Part shown: positions 27,637-36,321 of the stretch, piece by piece
Numbering within the stretch: the stretch's first letter is position 1
Layout: every line of letters starts with the position of its first letter
Assembly: GCA_022510485.1 (NCBI GenBank)
Contig: JAFLTI010000001.1
Location: forward strand, 60,666-124,665
Direction: 5' to 3'
Source: Lentimicrobiaceae bacterium
GTDB taxonomy: Bacteria; Bacteroidota; Bacteroidia; Bacteroidales; P3
DNA length: 64,000 nucleotides
Notes under the pieces: model-generated
The model's database searches: none
Told to the model about the DNA's origin: nothing
The model's input: only the letters and a program-made list of their open reading frames with translations
Position numbers and translations under genes: made by a program

Positions 27637-27644
27637 CAAAAATA
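27637..27644 (-). promoter_or_regulatory. -7 box for the 45-residue gene
   Basis: On the minus strand this is TATTTTTG, matching TAnnTTTG, 43 bases before the ATG at 27593. Confidence 0.5.
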
Positions 27645-27653
27645 TCTGCCATG

Positions 27654-27672
27654 TGTATCAAAAATTGATACA
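27654..27672. promoter_or_regulatory. Perfect 8-3-8 palindrome, operator-like
   Basis: TGTATCAA, AAA, TTGATACA. It lies 10-28 bases upstream of the -7 box at 27637-27644, where a repressor or activator of the 45-residue gene would bind. Two copies of a 13-base direct repeat (CCTCACAAAATTA at 27694 and 27713, 19 bases apart) lie further upstream, between here and the end of the AbiEii gene. Confidence 0.45.
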
Positions 27673-27763
27673 GCTTCAAATATTTTGCCACGTCCTCACA
27701 AAATTACTACGCCCTCACAAAATTAATAAAATACGGATACAATTACAACCTACATACGCAGCA

Positions 27764-28585
27764 CTACTTAAACAAAATCATATCGGCTAATTGCAGAAAA
27801 TACTCATTCGACCAAATCTGCAAACTGTCTTTGTTGCGGAGAAACGGCATCACATCTTGCTTAACCTGCTTGATATCCGTCGAGGCTATCCGTTCTTTCA
27901 GCAAGCGTACAAAATCCTCTTGGTTTATTTCCTTACCGTTAAATGCCTTGATACGTTCTTGCAGATGTGCAAAATCAAGCGGAATTTTCTTGCGCACATA
28001 CCACTCAAAATCATACCAATCCCGCCCTTTTACACGCTGTTTCCATGCCCGGAACACCATTGCGTGCATCTTTCCCGCATAAAGATCCGGCAAGGTATAA
28101 CAGCGTGTCATAAACGAACTCGGCTGTAACAGCAGGCGTTCTTCCGTACTGAACTTCATCGGAGGGCAGGTATCCACCTCTATCTTGATACGGATATTCT
28201 TCTCTGTTTGAAAGGTAAGGTCGTAAACATCCGTATTGTCTTTTAGAAAAGCCGATTCCACCTTACCGAACTTTTTATCCTTGCGCCTTATCTCAACCTT
28301 TCGCCCCACAAGCGCAAATTCATCGACAATAAACGGAAAATACACCTCAAAATCGAATTCCTCATTCGGGGCAAGCAACGAAAAGTCCATATCTTCGCTA
28401 AACCGTTCCAATCCATAAAAAATACGCAGGCAGGTTCCTCCGTAAAAAGCCACCTGATTAAAAAATCCACCTCGATACAATCCGGCAAGAATAATTTGTT
28501 GGCTCACCTCAAATATGGCATTCCGCTTTGCCTGTTCGGTTGTCAAATCATAGGCGGACAGCATTTCTTGGTAGATTCCGTTCAT
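27764..28585 (-). CDS. AbiEii/AbiGii-family nucleotidyltransferase toxin
   Basis: The start is ATG 28585, which overlaps the TGA of the preceding AbiEi-like gene as ATGA, the usual coupling of these pairs; a longer frame to 28774 would run deep into that gene. The 273-residue product has the DNA polymerase beta-like nucleotidyltransferase signature of AbiEii: FYGGTCLRIFYG (about 48-58) followed by SEDMDFSLL with D65 and D67 as metal-binding acids, then IRIKIEVDT and the LPDLYAGKMHAM helix with RVKGRDWYDFEWYV further on. AbiEii enzymes are type IV-like toxins that add nucleotides to tRNA or related targets and give abortive phage resistance. All key motifs are intact. Confidence 0.9.
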   Translation of the reverse strand: MNGIYQEMLSAYDLTTEQAKRNAIFEVSQQIILAGLYRGGFFNQVAFYGGTCLRIFYGLERFSEDMDFSLLAPNEEFDFEVYFPFIVDEFALVGRKVEIRRKDKKFGKVESAFLKDNTDVYDLTFQTEKNIRIKIEVDTCPPMKFSTEERLLLQPSSFMTRCYTLPDLYAGKMHAMVFRAWKQRVKGRDWYDFEWYVRKKIPLDFAHLQERIKAFNGKEINQEDFVRLLKERIASTDIKQVKQDVMPFLRNKDSLQIWSNEYFLQLADMILFK

Positions 28586-29205
28586 CCTTGCAAAAGTTTG
28601 ATTAAAAGATTCAGCGTATTTTTTTTCTTTCCCATTTGCGCACACTGCCTGATAATATCCACATTCAATTTCGGAAAAGCTTCCATATCGAAACGCAGGT
28701 CTTCTTCCAGATAGGACAGCACTTGCTTGCGGTAACGCAAATTCAAGTTGGGCGTGTAGGCTATCAGGTCGCAAAGAGCCTTTTCAGGAGTAGCGATTAC
28801 AAACGAGTATCCATCCTTTACTATATGGGTAATGCCAATGGAGAAATAATCCCGCGTACAAGCAACGTAATCAAAATACCCAAAAGGTGTTTCAAAACTG
28901 CGGGAATGTTTTACGGTTACCGATTGAACCCTATAAACCGTTTCGGGTATCAGTCCATAATAGCGCAATGCCGTCTGCAAGGAAACATACGAAGGTCCGT
29001 AGAGCCTGTTGGCAACCAACTCCGTTGAAACAGCCTTTCCACTCAATTCAGGGTTCACCACATAAAGCCCCCGCTTTACACGGATAATCTGACCCGCCCG
29101 CTCCAACGCGCTTGCCTTTTGGTTCTTTCCTACAATTTCAGGAAAAAACGAAGCCAAGACACCGCTGTCTATCGGTATATTTCCTAAGCGTAATAAAACA
29201 TTCAT
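28582..29205 (-). CDS. AbiEi-type antitoxin / transcriptional repressor
   Basis: The start at ATG 29205 (207 residues) is preferred to the in-frame ATG at 29241, because a TATATTTG promoter box ends only 4 bases before it. The N-terminus is a winged-helix unit (about 1-60: SGVLASFFPE, ASALERAGQIIRVKRGLYVV), followed by the AbiEi C-terminal domain: YVSLQTALRYYGLIPE, VQSVTVKHSR, FVIATPEKALCDLI. AbiEi proteins repress their own operon and neutralise the AbiEii nucleotidyltransferase. The gene ends in an ATGA overlap with the toxin gene. The promoter lies so close to the ATG that the transcript may be leaderless. Confidence 0.88.
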   Translation of the reverse strand: MNVLLRLGNIPIDSGVLASFFPEIVGKNQKASALERAGQIIRVKRGLYVVNPELSGKAVSTELVANRLYGPSYVSLQTALRYYGLIPETVYRVQSVTVKHSRSFETPFGYFDYVACTRDYFSIGITHIVKDGYSFVIATPEKALCDLIAYTPNLNLRYRKQVLSYLEEDLRFDMEAFPKLNVDIIRQCAQMGKKKNTLNLLIKLLQG

Positions 29206-29209
29206 GCTA

Positions 29210-29217
29210 CAAATATA
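29210..29217 (-). promoter_or_regulatory. -7 box for the AbiE operon
   Basis: TATATTTG on the minus strand, matching TAnnTTTG, ending 4 bases before ATG 29205. If used, transcription would begin at or next to the start codon. Confidence 0.5.
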
Positions 29218-29335
29218 GTAATTTTTCGTACACTTAATCATATTTTACTTGATTTTCTGTTCAAAATTTTACCATTTATAAATACAGTAATTCACTAAAT
29301 TTTTTAGAAATTTGCTTCACCAACATTAAAATACC

Positions 29336-30625
29336 ATGAAAAAACTCCTCAGCCTTACCGCCGTATTGTTCGCAACGCTGTTCTTCGCTCAGGCACAGAT
29401 AGAAAGTTGGTCAGGGAACATAGAGGTTCAGGGCATCAAACTCCCCTTGGTGTTTCATCTCGAAGGAGACTTTCCCACTATGGATTCCCCTAATCAAGGG
29501 GCTAAGGGCATACCCATACAAGTGGAACAAAAGGACAAGGGGCAGCTTATCATTCGTATTCCGTCTATCAACGCCCTATATCAGGCTCAAATTTCAGAAA
29601 ACAGGATAGAGGGAACCTTTACCCAGCATGGAATGTCCTTTCCGCTGAGCCTTATTCCGGGCGAACAAAAGATGTACCGCCCCCAGACACCGCAGCCACC
29701 TTTCCCCTATACGCAAGAAGAAGTTACTTTTAGCAATGCCGATGCCGTATTGAAAGGAACACTTGTACTGCCGCCAAACTACAGCCGCAACACCCCCGTT
29801 CTCCTGATGATTACCGGCAGCGGCTTGCAGAACCGGGATGAAGAGATTTTTGAACACAAACCTTTTACGGTAATCGCCGATGCTTTGGCACGAGCCGGAA
29901 TAGCCAGCCTACGCTACGACGACCGGGGTTTCGGGGAATCTACCGGCGATATTCTCAACTGCACGACACTCGACCTTAAAAACGATGCGCTTTCGGGAAT
30001 CCGTCTGCTCAGGGAACGTTTTAATCACGTGGGCGTTATCGGGCACAGCGAGGGCGGCACCATCGCGCTGATGCTGGCAGCAGAGCAACAAGCCGATTTT
30101 ATCGTGAGCCTTGCCGGAATGGTCGTTTCGGGAAAAGAAACCTTGCTGTGGCAGAACCGCCTTGTCCTTGCCGACAACTATCCGCAAAACATTGTCGATA
30201 CCTATTGCGAACTCCTTTCCGAAGCCTTTGATGCAAGATTGAACAACAAGCCCGCCCCCTCGGCAGATTCGTTGAATCTCCCCGACGCGCTCAAGCAAAA
30301 TTACAAGGCAGTCATAAAGCAACTGCAACTGCCCTATCTCGCTTATTTCCTCTCCTTGGATATGCGTTCACTCTTAAGCAAAATCAGCTGTCCGGTGCTT
30401 GCCCTTAACGGCACCAAAGACACCCAAGTGTTTTATGAATCCAATTTAGACGCGCTCCGCAGCGGGTTGCCTCAAAATAAGGCGAACCGCATAGAAGCCG
30501 CAGCGGGATTGAACCACCTTTTTCAGCATTGCCAAACAGGCACTGTTGCCGAATATCAAGATATAGAAGAAACTTTCTCTCCCGAAGTGATAGCCACCAT
30601 AATCCAATGGATTCAGTCGCTATAA
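29336..30625 (+). CDS. Exported alpha/beta hydrolase
   Basis: The 429-residue protein has a signal peptide (MKKLLSLTAVLFATLFFAQAQ), a beta-rich N-terminal domain (about 22-120) and an alpha/beta hydrolase domain (about 135-429). The catalytic set is visible: oxyanion segment LMITGSGLQNRDE, nucleophile serine in VIGHSEGGTIAL, acid in ALNGTKDTQV and histidine in GLNHLFQH. Proteins of this layout are common in Bacteroidota and are annotated as S33-like peptidases or esterases; the substrate is not evident. The gene stands alone, divergent from the AbiE pair. The ispH promoter overlaps its last codons. Confidence 0.87.
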   Translation: MKKLLSLTAVLFATLFFAQAQIESWSGNIEVQGIKLPLVFHLEGDFPTMDSPNQGAKGIPIQVEQKDKGQLIIRIPSINALYQAQISENRIEGTFTQHGMSFPLSLIPGEQKMYRPQTPQPPFPYTQEEVTFSNADAVLKGTLVLPPNYSRNTPVLLMITGSGLQNRDEEIFEHKPFTVIADALARAGIASLRYDDRGFGESTGDILNCTTLDLKNDALSGIRLLRERFNHVGVIGHSEGGTIALMLAAEQQADFIVSLAGMVVSGKETLLWQNRLVLADNYPQNIVDTYCELLSEAFDARLNNKPAPSADSLNLPDALKQNYKAVIKQLQLPYLAYFLSLDMRSLLSKISCPVLALNGTKDTQVFYESNLDALRSGLPQNKANRIEAAAGLNHLFQHCQTGTVAEYQDIEETFSPEVIATIIQWIQSL

Positions 30626-30629
30626 TTCG

Positions 30630-30637
30630 TATTTTTG
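30630..30637 (+). promoter_or_regulatory. -7 box directly upstream of ispH
   Basis: TATTTTTG matches TAnnTTTG and ends 5 bases before ATG 30643, so the predicted transcript start falls on or next to the start codon. No good -33 TTG is visible. Confidence 0.4.
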
Positions 30638-30642
30638 CACCT

Positions 30643-31542
30643 ATGTCTACCACCGTTACCATAGACCGTAATTCGGGATTTTGCTTTGGCGTTACAAGAG
30701 CCATAGAAGAAGCCCAGCGACGGCTTTCCGCTATGAAATCCCCCCTTTACTGCTTAGGCGAAATCGTACACAACAACGAAGAAGTGCGGCGCTTGGAAGA
30801 TGCCGGCCTACGGGTTATTGACAATCAAACCTTTTCCACCCTCCGCAATGCCCAAGTGCTTATCCGCGCTCACGGAGAACCACCCCAAACCTATCAGAAA
30901 GCCCAAGAAAACCATATCGAGTTAATAGACGCCACCTGCCCCATCGTGCTTAAATTGCAGCAAAGAATCAAAGCCGGTTACGAGCAGATGATGCAGATGG
31001 GCGGACAAGTGCTTATCTACGGCAAGCCCGGTCACGCCGAAGTAATCGGACTCAACGGACAGACCGGCAACCGCGCCCATGTAGTAAGCTCACCCGAAGA
31101 TGTGCAGACTATGGATTTTTCGGTTCCCACCCTGCTCTATTCCCAAACCACGATGAATACCGGGAATTACAGCCAAATCGTAGATTTCGTGCGGGCAGCC
31201 TGCCACCAGAACGGCGTTTATTTCAAGGCGGTGAACAGTATCTGCAAGAGCATGAGCCGGCGGGCGGAGCAATTGGAAGAATTTGCCAAAGCCAACCAAG
31301 GCGTGGTGTTCGTAAGCGGCAGGCAAAGCTCAAACGGCAGATACCTCTACGAAATATGCCGAAAGTTTAACGGAAACACTTTTTTTGTAAGCAGCCCCGA
31401 CGAACTCAGACCCGAAGATTTTACCGCCCCGGACGGCAAACCCCGCTTTAACAGCATAGGCGTCTGCGGCGCCACTTCCACCCCCATGTGGCTTATGGAA
31501 TCCGTAGCCCGGCGCATCAACACCCTTACCGAATGTATTTAG
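30643..31542 (+). CDS. ispH: 4-hydroxy-3-methylbut-2-enyl diphosphate reductase
   Basis: The 299-residue product is IspH/LytB, the iron-sulfur enzyme that makes isopentenyl and dimethylallyl diphosphate in the last step of the non-mevalonate isoprenoid pathway. The three cluster-binding cysteines are visible in NSGFCFGV, IDATCPIV and GVCGATSTP; the substrate histidines lie in GEIVHNNE and GKPGHAEV, with the SSNG motif in GRQSSNGRYL. The ATG at 30643 gives the conserved N-terminus; a longer frame from 30529 overlaps the hydrolase gene. The last 10 bases overlap recF. The upstream box suggests an own promoter. Confidence 0.95.
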   Translation: MSTTVTIDRNSGFCFGVTRAIEEAQRRLSAMKSPLYCLGEIVHNNEEVRRLEDAGLRVIDNQTFSTLRNAQVLIRAHGEPPQTYQKAQENHIELIDATCPIVLKLQQRIKAGYEQMMQMGGQVLIYGKPGHAEVIGLNGQTGNRAHVVSSPEDVQTMDFSVPTLLYSQTTMNTGNYSQIVDFVRAACHQNGVYFKAVNSICKSMSRRAEQLEEFAKANQGVVFVSGRQSSNGRYLYEICRKFNGNTFFVSSPDELRPEDFTAPDGKPRFNSIGVCGATSTPMWLMESVARRINTLTECI

Positions 31543-32627
31543 AATACCTGTACATAAACAACTTTAAGAACTACACCGAAGCCGAAACCGACTTCTGCCC
31601 CCGCATCAACTGCTTGGTGGGAAACAACGGCAGCGGCAAGACCAACCTGTTGGACGCCATCTACCACCTTTCGTTTTCCAAGAGCTATTTCGGTGCCACC
31701 GGGCGCGACCATATCCGCTACGGCGAAGACTACTACGCCCTCAAAGGCAGATATATCTTAGACCGCAACGAGGCGGAAGTAAATTTAGTGCAACGCAAAG
31801 GGCAGCGCAAATCGCTAAAGTTCAACCAAAAAGAATATGAACGCCTGTCAGACCACGTGGGGCGTATTCCCTTGGTAATGATAAGTCCTCAGGATCAAGA
31901 ACTTATTTACGGAGGCAGCGACTTGAGGCGTAAATTTATGGATTCCGCCATTTCCCAATCCAATCACGCCTACTTAGAAAACCTGCTTCTCTACAACAAA
32001 GCCTTAGAACAGCGCAACCGCCTGCTAAAGCAAGACGGCATAGATCTTTCCCTGCTCGAAGTGTTCGATTTGCAGCTATGCCGCTACGGCAATCTTATCT
32101 TTGAAGAAAGGGCACGCTTTATAGAACGCTTCATTCCCGTTTTTGAACGCTTTTACAACCTCCTTGCCGAAAACAACGAAAAATCGGGTCTGGAATACAA
32201 ATCCTCCCTGCACGACAAGTCTTTTGATGAACTGCTGCGGGAATCGGCGCAGAAAGACCGTATTCTGCAATTTACCACGGCAGGCATACACAAAGACGAC
32301 CTGTCGCTGCTGCTCAACGGACATCCCATCCGCCTGTGCGGTTCCCAAGGGCAGCAAAAATCCTACCTCTTGGCGTTGCGGCTCTCCCAACTGCAATATT
32401 TAGCCGAAACAGGGCAGGCATACCCCATTCTGCTCTTAGACGATATGTTCGACAAATTGGATCTGCGGCGCATCCACCGCCTTATGGAATTGATAGGAAA
32501 AGACGATTTCGGACAGGTTTTTCTAAGCGATACCCACGACAGCCGGGTATTGGATCTCTTTGCCCACAATCCGGTGGAACACCGCGTTTACCGCATCGAA
32601 AACGCGCAGCCAATCTTGATAAGCTAA
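31533..32627 (+). CDS. recF: DNA replication and repair protein RecF
   Basis: The ATG at 31533 (364 residues, MYLEYLYINNFKNY) lies inside the end of ispH, a 10-base overlap that suggests coupling; an upstream start at 31488 would overlap more and adds no RecF sequence. RecF loads RecA through RecOR at gapped DNA. Visible are the Walker A motif in LVGNNGSGKTNLLDA (about residues 28-42), the ABC signature-like region (GSQGQQKSYLLALR, about 268-281) and the Walker B in ILLLDDMFDKLD (about 298-309), followed by VFLSDTHD. It is followed after 3 bases by a DUF721/DciA-like gene, a common RecF neighbour in Bacteroidota. Confidence 0.95.
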   Translation: MYLEYLYINNFKNYTEAETDFCPRINCLVGNNGSGKTNLLDAIYHLSFSKSYFGATGRDHIRYGEDYYALKGRYILDRNEAEVNLVQRKGQRKSLKFNQKEYERLSDHVGRIPLVMISPQDQELIYGGSDLRRKFMDSAISQSNHAYLENLLLYNKALEQRNRLLKQDGIDLSLLEVFDLQLCRYGNLIFEERARFIERFIPVFERFYNLLAENNEKSGLEYKSSLHDKSFDELLRESAQKDRILQFTTAGIHKDDLSLLLNGHPIRLCGSQGQQKSYLLALRLSQLQYLAETGQAYPILLLDDMFDKLDLRRIHRLMELIGKDDFGQVFLSDTHDSRVLDLFAHNPVEHRVYRIENAQPILIS

Positions 32628-32630
32628 GCC

Positions 32631-32909
32631 ATGATCCGTAAGATAGACCAACTGTTGGAAAGCCTTGCCCGGCACTATGGCTGGGAACACCGGCTCGATG
32701 AAGAAAAGGCAAAAAGCGTGTTCAAAAGCCTGCTTGATGAAGCTACGGCGCAAACGGTAACGGAACTGAGGGTGCAGAACCAAATCCTTTACGTGCGTAT
32801 GAACAACGCCGCCTCCCGCAGCAATCTTTCATTTCGTCTTTCCTCACTACTGGATCAGACCAATCAGGCTCTCGGCAAGCCTTTTCTCCTAGAAATCCGT
32901 TTGGCATAG
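32631..32909 (+). CDS. DUF721/DciA-like protein
   Basis: This 92-residue soluble protein has the short DUF721 layout: an N-terminal helix (MIRKIDQLLESLARHYGWEH), then ELRVQNQILYVRMNNAASRSNLSFR, the conserved strand-turn that resembles the K-homology-like DciA core. DciA helps load the replicative helicase in bacteria lacking DnaC or DnaI. The position 3 bases behind recF supports this. The protein is shorter than many DciA proteins but similar to Bacteroidota members. Assignment rests on layout and context rather than a diagnostic residue. Confidence 0.72.
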   Translation: MIRKIDQLLESLARHYGWEHRLDEEKAKSVFKSLLDEATAQTVTELRVQNQILYVRMNNAASRSNLSFRLSSLLDQTNQALGKPFLLEIRLA

Positions 32910-33000
32910 CCCATACTTTTTTGTAATTTTACACCTTTGTGCGCCCCCGCATTAACAAAGGCGTATTTATTTTATTATCAAAATATTAAAAACAAGAACA

Positions 33001-33513
33001 ATGATCCAACGGATTCAATCGGTATTTTTGGCTTTGGCTATGCTTTTAGTCTGTCTGCTATTTTATTTTGTGCTTTGCGACTTTCACTTTCCCAACGGAG
33101 AGATAGCGGAAATGAAGATGAACGGTTTTATCGGACCCTATCAATACCTCAACAACCAAGTTGTAAGTTCATCCCGTTTTCCCTTGCTCTTGGTGCTTTC
33201 GGCAGGCTTGTTCATACTGCTTGCCGTAACCCTTTTCTCCTACCGTAACCGCCCGCGTCAACTACGGCTTTGCACTATAGCCTTTTTTATTAATATTATT
33301 TTGTTGGGATTCCTGTTTCTCGGGCCAGATATGCTCTCAACCAAACTGTCTATGGCTCTGGATTTAGGTCTTGACAAACAGGCCGCCCGCAAGATGGTGC
33401 ACTACCAATGGGCAACTTTCTTTCCTTTCGCATCGCTTCTGTGCATCAACTTTGCGGCACGCCGCATCAAGAAAGACGAAGCTTTGGTACGCTCGGCAGA
33501 ACGCCTGCGCTAA
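33001..33513 (+). CDS. DUF4293-like four-helix membrane protein
   Basis: The 170-residue protein opens with MIQRIQSVFLALAMLLVCLLF and has four predicted membrane helices (about 5-27, 58-78, 92-113, 135-152), with a loop containing FPNGEIAEMKM after the first. This layout and start are typical of the DUF4293 family of Bacteroidota, whose function is unknown. The downstream phosphoesterase gene starts 12 bases later and both lead into rel/spoT, so all three may be one operon. Confidence 0.75.
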   Translation: MIQRIQSVFLALAMLLVCLLFYFVLCDFHFPNGEIAEMKMNGFIGPYQYLNNQVVSSSRFPLLLVLSAGLFILLAVTLFSYRNRPRQLRLCTIAFFINIILLGFLFLGPDMLSTKLSMALDLGLDKQAARKMVHYQWATFFPFASLLCINFAARRIKKDEALVRSAERLR

Positions 33514-33525
33514 TTTTTCCACATT

Positions 33526-34029
33526 ATGGAGAAGGTAGGTATCATATCCGACACCCACGGCATCTTTCTGCCTCAGGTACGCCGCTTTTTGGAGCCTTGC
33601 GCCCAAATATGGCATGCCGGCGATATTGGCGGACTGCCTACCTTGCAGGAAATTTCATCCTTTCGCCCCACCGTGGCGGTCTACGGCAATATCGACGATT
33701 ACGTGCTGCGCCGCCATGTACCCCAAACCGCCGTATTTGAATGTGAAGCCTGCAAAATTGTTATGACCCATATAGGCGGCTATCCCGGCAAGTATTATTC
33801 CGACGTAAAGCAAGTCTTGCTGCATGAAAAGCCCGATATTTTCGTATGCGGTCACTCGCATATCCTAAAAGTGATGCGCGACGGACAACTGAACCTTATG
33901 CACATCAATCCCGGAGCGGCGGGCAACAAAGGCTTTCATCATGTGGTTACGGCGGTGCGTTTGGACATAAACGGAAAAACGCTCTCCAACCTTGAAGTTT
34001 TTGAACTCGACCGAAACGAAATTTTATAA
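33526..34029 (+). CDS. YfcE/MJ0936-type metallophosphoesterase
   Basis: The 167-residue enzyme is a minimal calcineurin-like phosphodiesterase with all metal motifs: GIISDTHG, HAGDIGG, YGNIDDY, MTHIGGYPG and VCGHSHI. Enzymes of this size and type hydrolyse small phosphodiesters such as cyclic nucleotides or model substrates; the natural substrate is unknown. It lies 12 bases after the DUF4293-like gene and 9 before rel/spoT, so it is co-transcribed with stringent-response synthesis. Confidence 0.9.
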   Translation: MEKVGIISDTHGIFLPQVRRFLEPCAQIWHAGDIGGLPTLQEISSFRPTVAVYGNIDDYVLRRHVPQTAVFECEACKIVMTHIGGYPGKYYSDVKQVLLHEKPDIFVCGHSHILKVMRDGQLNLMHINPGAAGNKGFHHVVTAVRLDINGKTLSNLEVFELDRNEIL

Positions 34030-34038
34030 TCCGAAGCC

Positions 34039-36300
34039 ATGTACCAGATAGACGAAGCCTTGGAAAAAAAGGAAATCTTACGGCGATACAAGTTAATTTT
34101 CAAGCTGTTCAAGCGTGAAATCAGTCAGGAGGAACACGATCAGATACACAAGGCGTTCACTTTGGCGGTCAATGCGCACGAACACACCCGCCGCAAGTCG
34201 GGAGAACCCTATATCTATCATCCCTTGGAAGTGGCACATATCGTGGTGGAAGAAATCGGCTTAGGACCTACCGCAGTGGTCTGCGCCCTGCTGCACGATG
34301 TGGTGGAAGATACCGAATACACGCTTACCGATATCGAAAACGGCTTCGGACCCGTAGTGGCACGCATCGTAGACGGACTTACCAAAATTGATGCCATCTT
34401 CAAGCAGAATCAATCTTTCTCCATTCAGGCGGAAAACTTTAAGAAACTGCTGTTCTCCCTTTCTGACGATGTGCGCGTAATCCTCATCAAACTGGCAGAC
34501 CGACTGCACAATATGCGCACGCTCGACTCCATGCCGCGCGACAAACAGCTTAAAATCGCCTCCGAAACCATCAATATCTACGCACCCTTGGCTCACCGCC
34601 TCGGATTATTTACGATAAAGAGCGAGTTAGAAGACCTTTCGTTAAAATATACCGAACCCGAAACCTACGCCTTTGTAGCCGAAAAGATACGGCAGAGCGA
34701 GGAGGAACGTGAACACCTCATCAACAACTTTATCGCACCGATTCGCGACAGGTTAGAAAGGGAATGTATGAAGTTCTCCATTTCGGGACGTGTCAAATCC
34801 ATCTGCTCTATTTTGGGCAAGATGAAGAAAAAAGGCGTTCCGTTTGAAGAAGTGTACGACCTGTTCGCTATCCGTATCGTGCTCGATTCTCCCATAGAAA
34901 CCGAAAAAGCCGACTGCTACCGGGTGTACGCCATCGTCAACAGCATTTACCGCGCCAAACCCGACCGTCTGCGCGACTGGATCGCCATTCCCAAGCCCAA
35001 CGGTTACGAAGCCCTGCACACTACGGTAATGAGCAGTACCGGTAAGTGGATAGAGGTTCAGATACGCTCCAAGCGTATGGACGAAATAGCCGAACACGGT
35101 TATGCCGCCCATTGGCGTTACAAGAACGAGGGTGTTGGAACCGAAATGGAATCGGGGCTTGATATATGGCTCAACAAGATAAAGGAAATGCTGGAACACT
35201 CGGCTTCCGACAATTCGCTGAGCTTCTTAAACGATTTCAGGCAGAATTTCTTTAACGGCGAAATATACCTCTACACGCCTACGGGAGAACTCAAGTCGCT
35301 GCCTGCCGGCTCCTCGGTGCTCGACTTCGCTTTCCTTATCCACTCCGAAATAGGCTTTACCGTTATCGGAGCCAAGGTAAACCACAAGCTTGTTCCTATC
35401 AATCACAAACTCAAGAACGGCGACCAAGTGGAGCTTATCTGTTCCAAGACCCAGAAGCCGAGCGAAGAATGGCTCGACTACGTTATTTCCTCCCGCGCCA
35501 AATCGCGTATCCGCCAATGGTTGCGCGAAGAGCAGGCAAAGTATTACGACCAAGGTATGGAAGCCTTGAAAAAGATACTTACCGAACAGCACGTTCCCTT
35601 TATCGACATCAACATCGACCGGGTGCAGGAAGCCTTTTCGCGCAAGAACAAATCGGAACTCTTCTATGCCGTTGCCACAGGCAAGATTGCCGAAAAAGAC
35701 ATCGTAGCCCTCTTTAAGAACGGGAACGAAAGGCACGATAACTGGTTTTGGCCTTGGTTTCTGCGTCGCGGAAGCCAAGACAAGGACAAAGGCAAGCCCG
35801 AAAACAACCTGCAGGATGCCATTCAGGCGCAGGTGGAAAACAAGCCCGAAACCCTGTTGCTGGCAAAAGATGTACACAACCTGCACTACATCATTCCCGA
35901 ATGTTGCAACCCCATTCCGGGCGATGATGTCATAGGCGTTATCGTACCCAACAAAGGCATCGAGGTTCACCGCACCAACTGCCCCAAGGCGATTGAAATC
36001 ATGTCGCAGTACGGCAACCGTATCGTAAAGGCAAAATGGAAGAAAAACGAAAAGATCGGCCTGCTCACCGGCATCAAGATAACGGGTATCGATGAACCGG
36101 GCATGGCGCGTCAAATCTTGGACCAAGTAAACAAAGACCCGCAGATCAACATCCGTTCCATCAACATGAAGGCGGCAGAAGGCGTTTACGAAGGGCAAAT
36201 CATGCTCTACATAAACAACACCACCCACCTCAAGGAACTCTTGGACCGCATAAAGACCGTAAAAGGCGTGGAAAGCGTAAAGCGCATCGACCACCAATAA
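34039..36300 (+). CDS. Bifunctional (p)ppGpp synthetase/hydrolase, RelA/SpoT family
   Basis: The 753-residue protein has all four domains of long RSH enzymes. The HD hydrolase (about 50-200) shows HPLEVAHIV and LLHDVVEDTEY, so hydrolysis should work. The synthetase (about 240-355) shows FAIRIVLDSP and NGYEALHTTV, with RLRD in the position that is RxKD in bifunctional enzymes and ExDD in RelA. A TGS domain (about 405-465: IYLYTPTGELKSLP) and a C-terminal ACT domain (about 675-753: TGIKITGIDEPGMARQI) follow. It makes and degrades the alarmone of the stringent response. It is the only such gene in the window, preceded 9 bases upstream by the phosphoesterase and followed 21 bases later by ackA. 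Confidence 0.95.
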   Translation: MYQIDEALEKKEILRRYKLIFKLFKREISQEEHDQIHKAFTLAVNAHEHTRRKSGEPYIYHPLEVAHIVVEEIGLGPTAVVCALLHDVVEDTEYTLTDIENGFGPVVARIVDGLTKIDAIFKQNQSFSIQAENFKKLLFSLSDDVRVILIKLADRLHNMRTLDSMPRDKQLKIASETINIYAPLAHRLGLFTIKSELEDLSLKYTEPETYAFVAEKIRQSEEEREHLINNFIAPIRDRLERECMKFSISGRVKSICSILGKMKKKGVPFEEVYDLFAIRIVLDSPIETEKADCYRVYAIVNSIYRAKPDRLRDWIAIPKPNGYEALHTTVMSSTGKWIEVQIRSKRMDEIAEHGYAAHWRYKNEGVGTEMESGLDIWLNKIKEMLEHSASDNSLSFLNDFRQNFFNGEIYLYTPTGELKSLPAGSSVLDFAFLIHSEIGFTVIGAKVNHKLVPINHKLKNGDQVELICSKTQKPSEEWLDYVISSRAKSRIRQWLREEQAKYYDQGMEALKKILTEQHVPFIDINIDRVQEAFSRKNKSELFYAVATGKIAEKDIVALFKNGNERHDNWFWPWFLRRGSQDKDKGKPENNLQDAIQAQVENKPETLLLAKDVHNLHYIIPECCNPIPGDDVIGVIVPNKGIEVHRTNCPKAIEIMSQYGNRIVKAKWKKNEKIGLLTGIKITGIDEPGMARQILDQVNKDPQINIRSINMKAAEGVYEGQIMLYINNTTHLKELLDRIKTVKGVESVKRIDHQ

Positions 36301-36321
36301 ACAACGAAAAACAATACCGCG

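Noticed and set aside
27654..27725. Palindrome and direct repeats as mobile-element ends
   Set aside because: There is no transposase or target duplication nearby; a regulatory reading for the small gene fits better.
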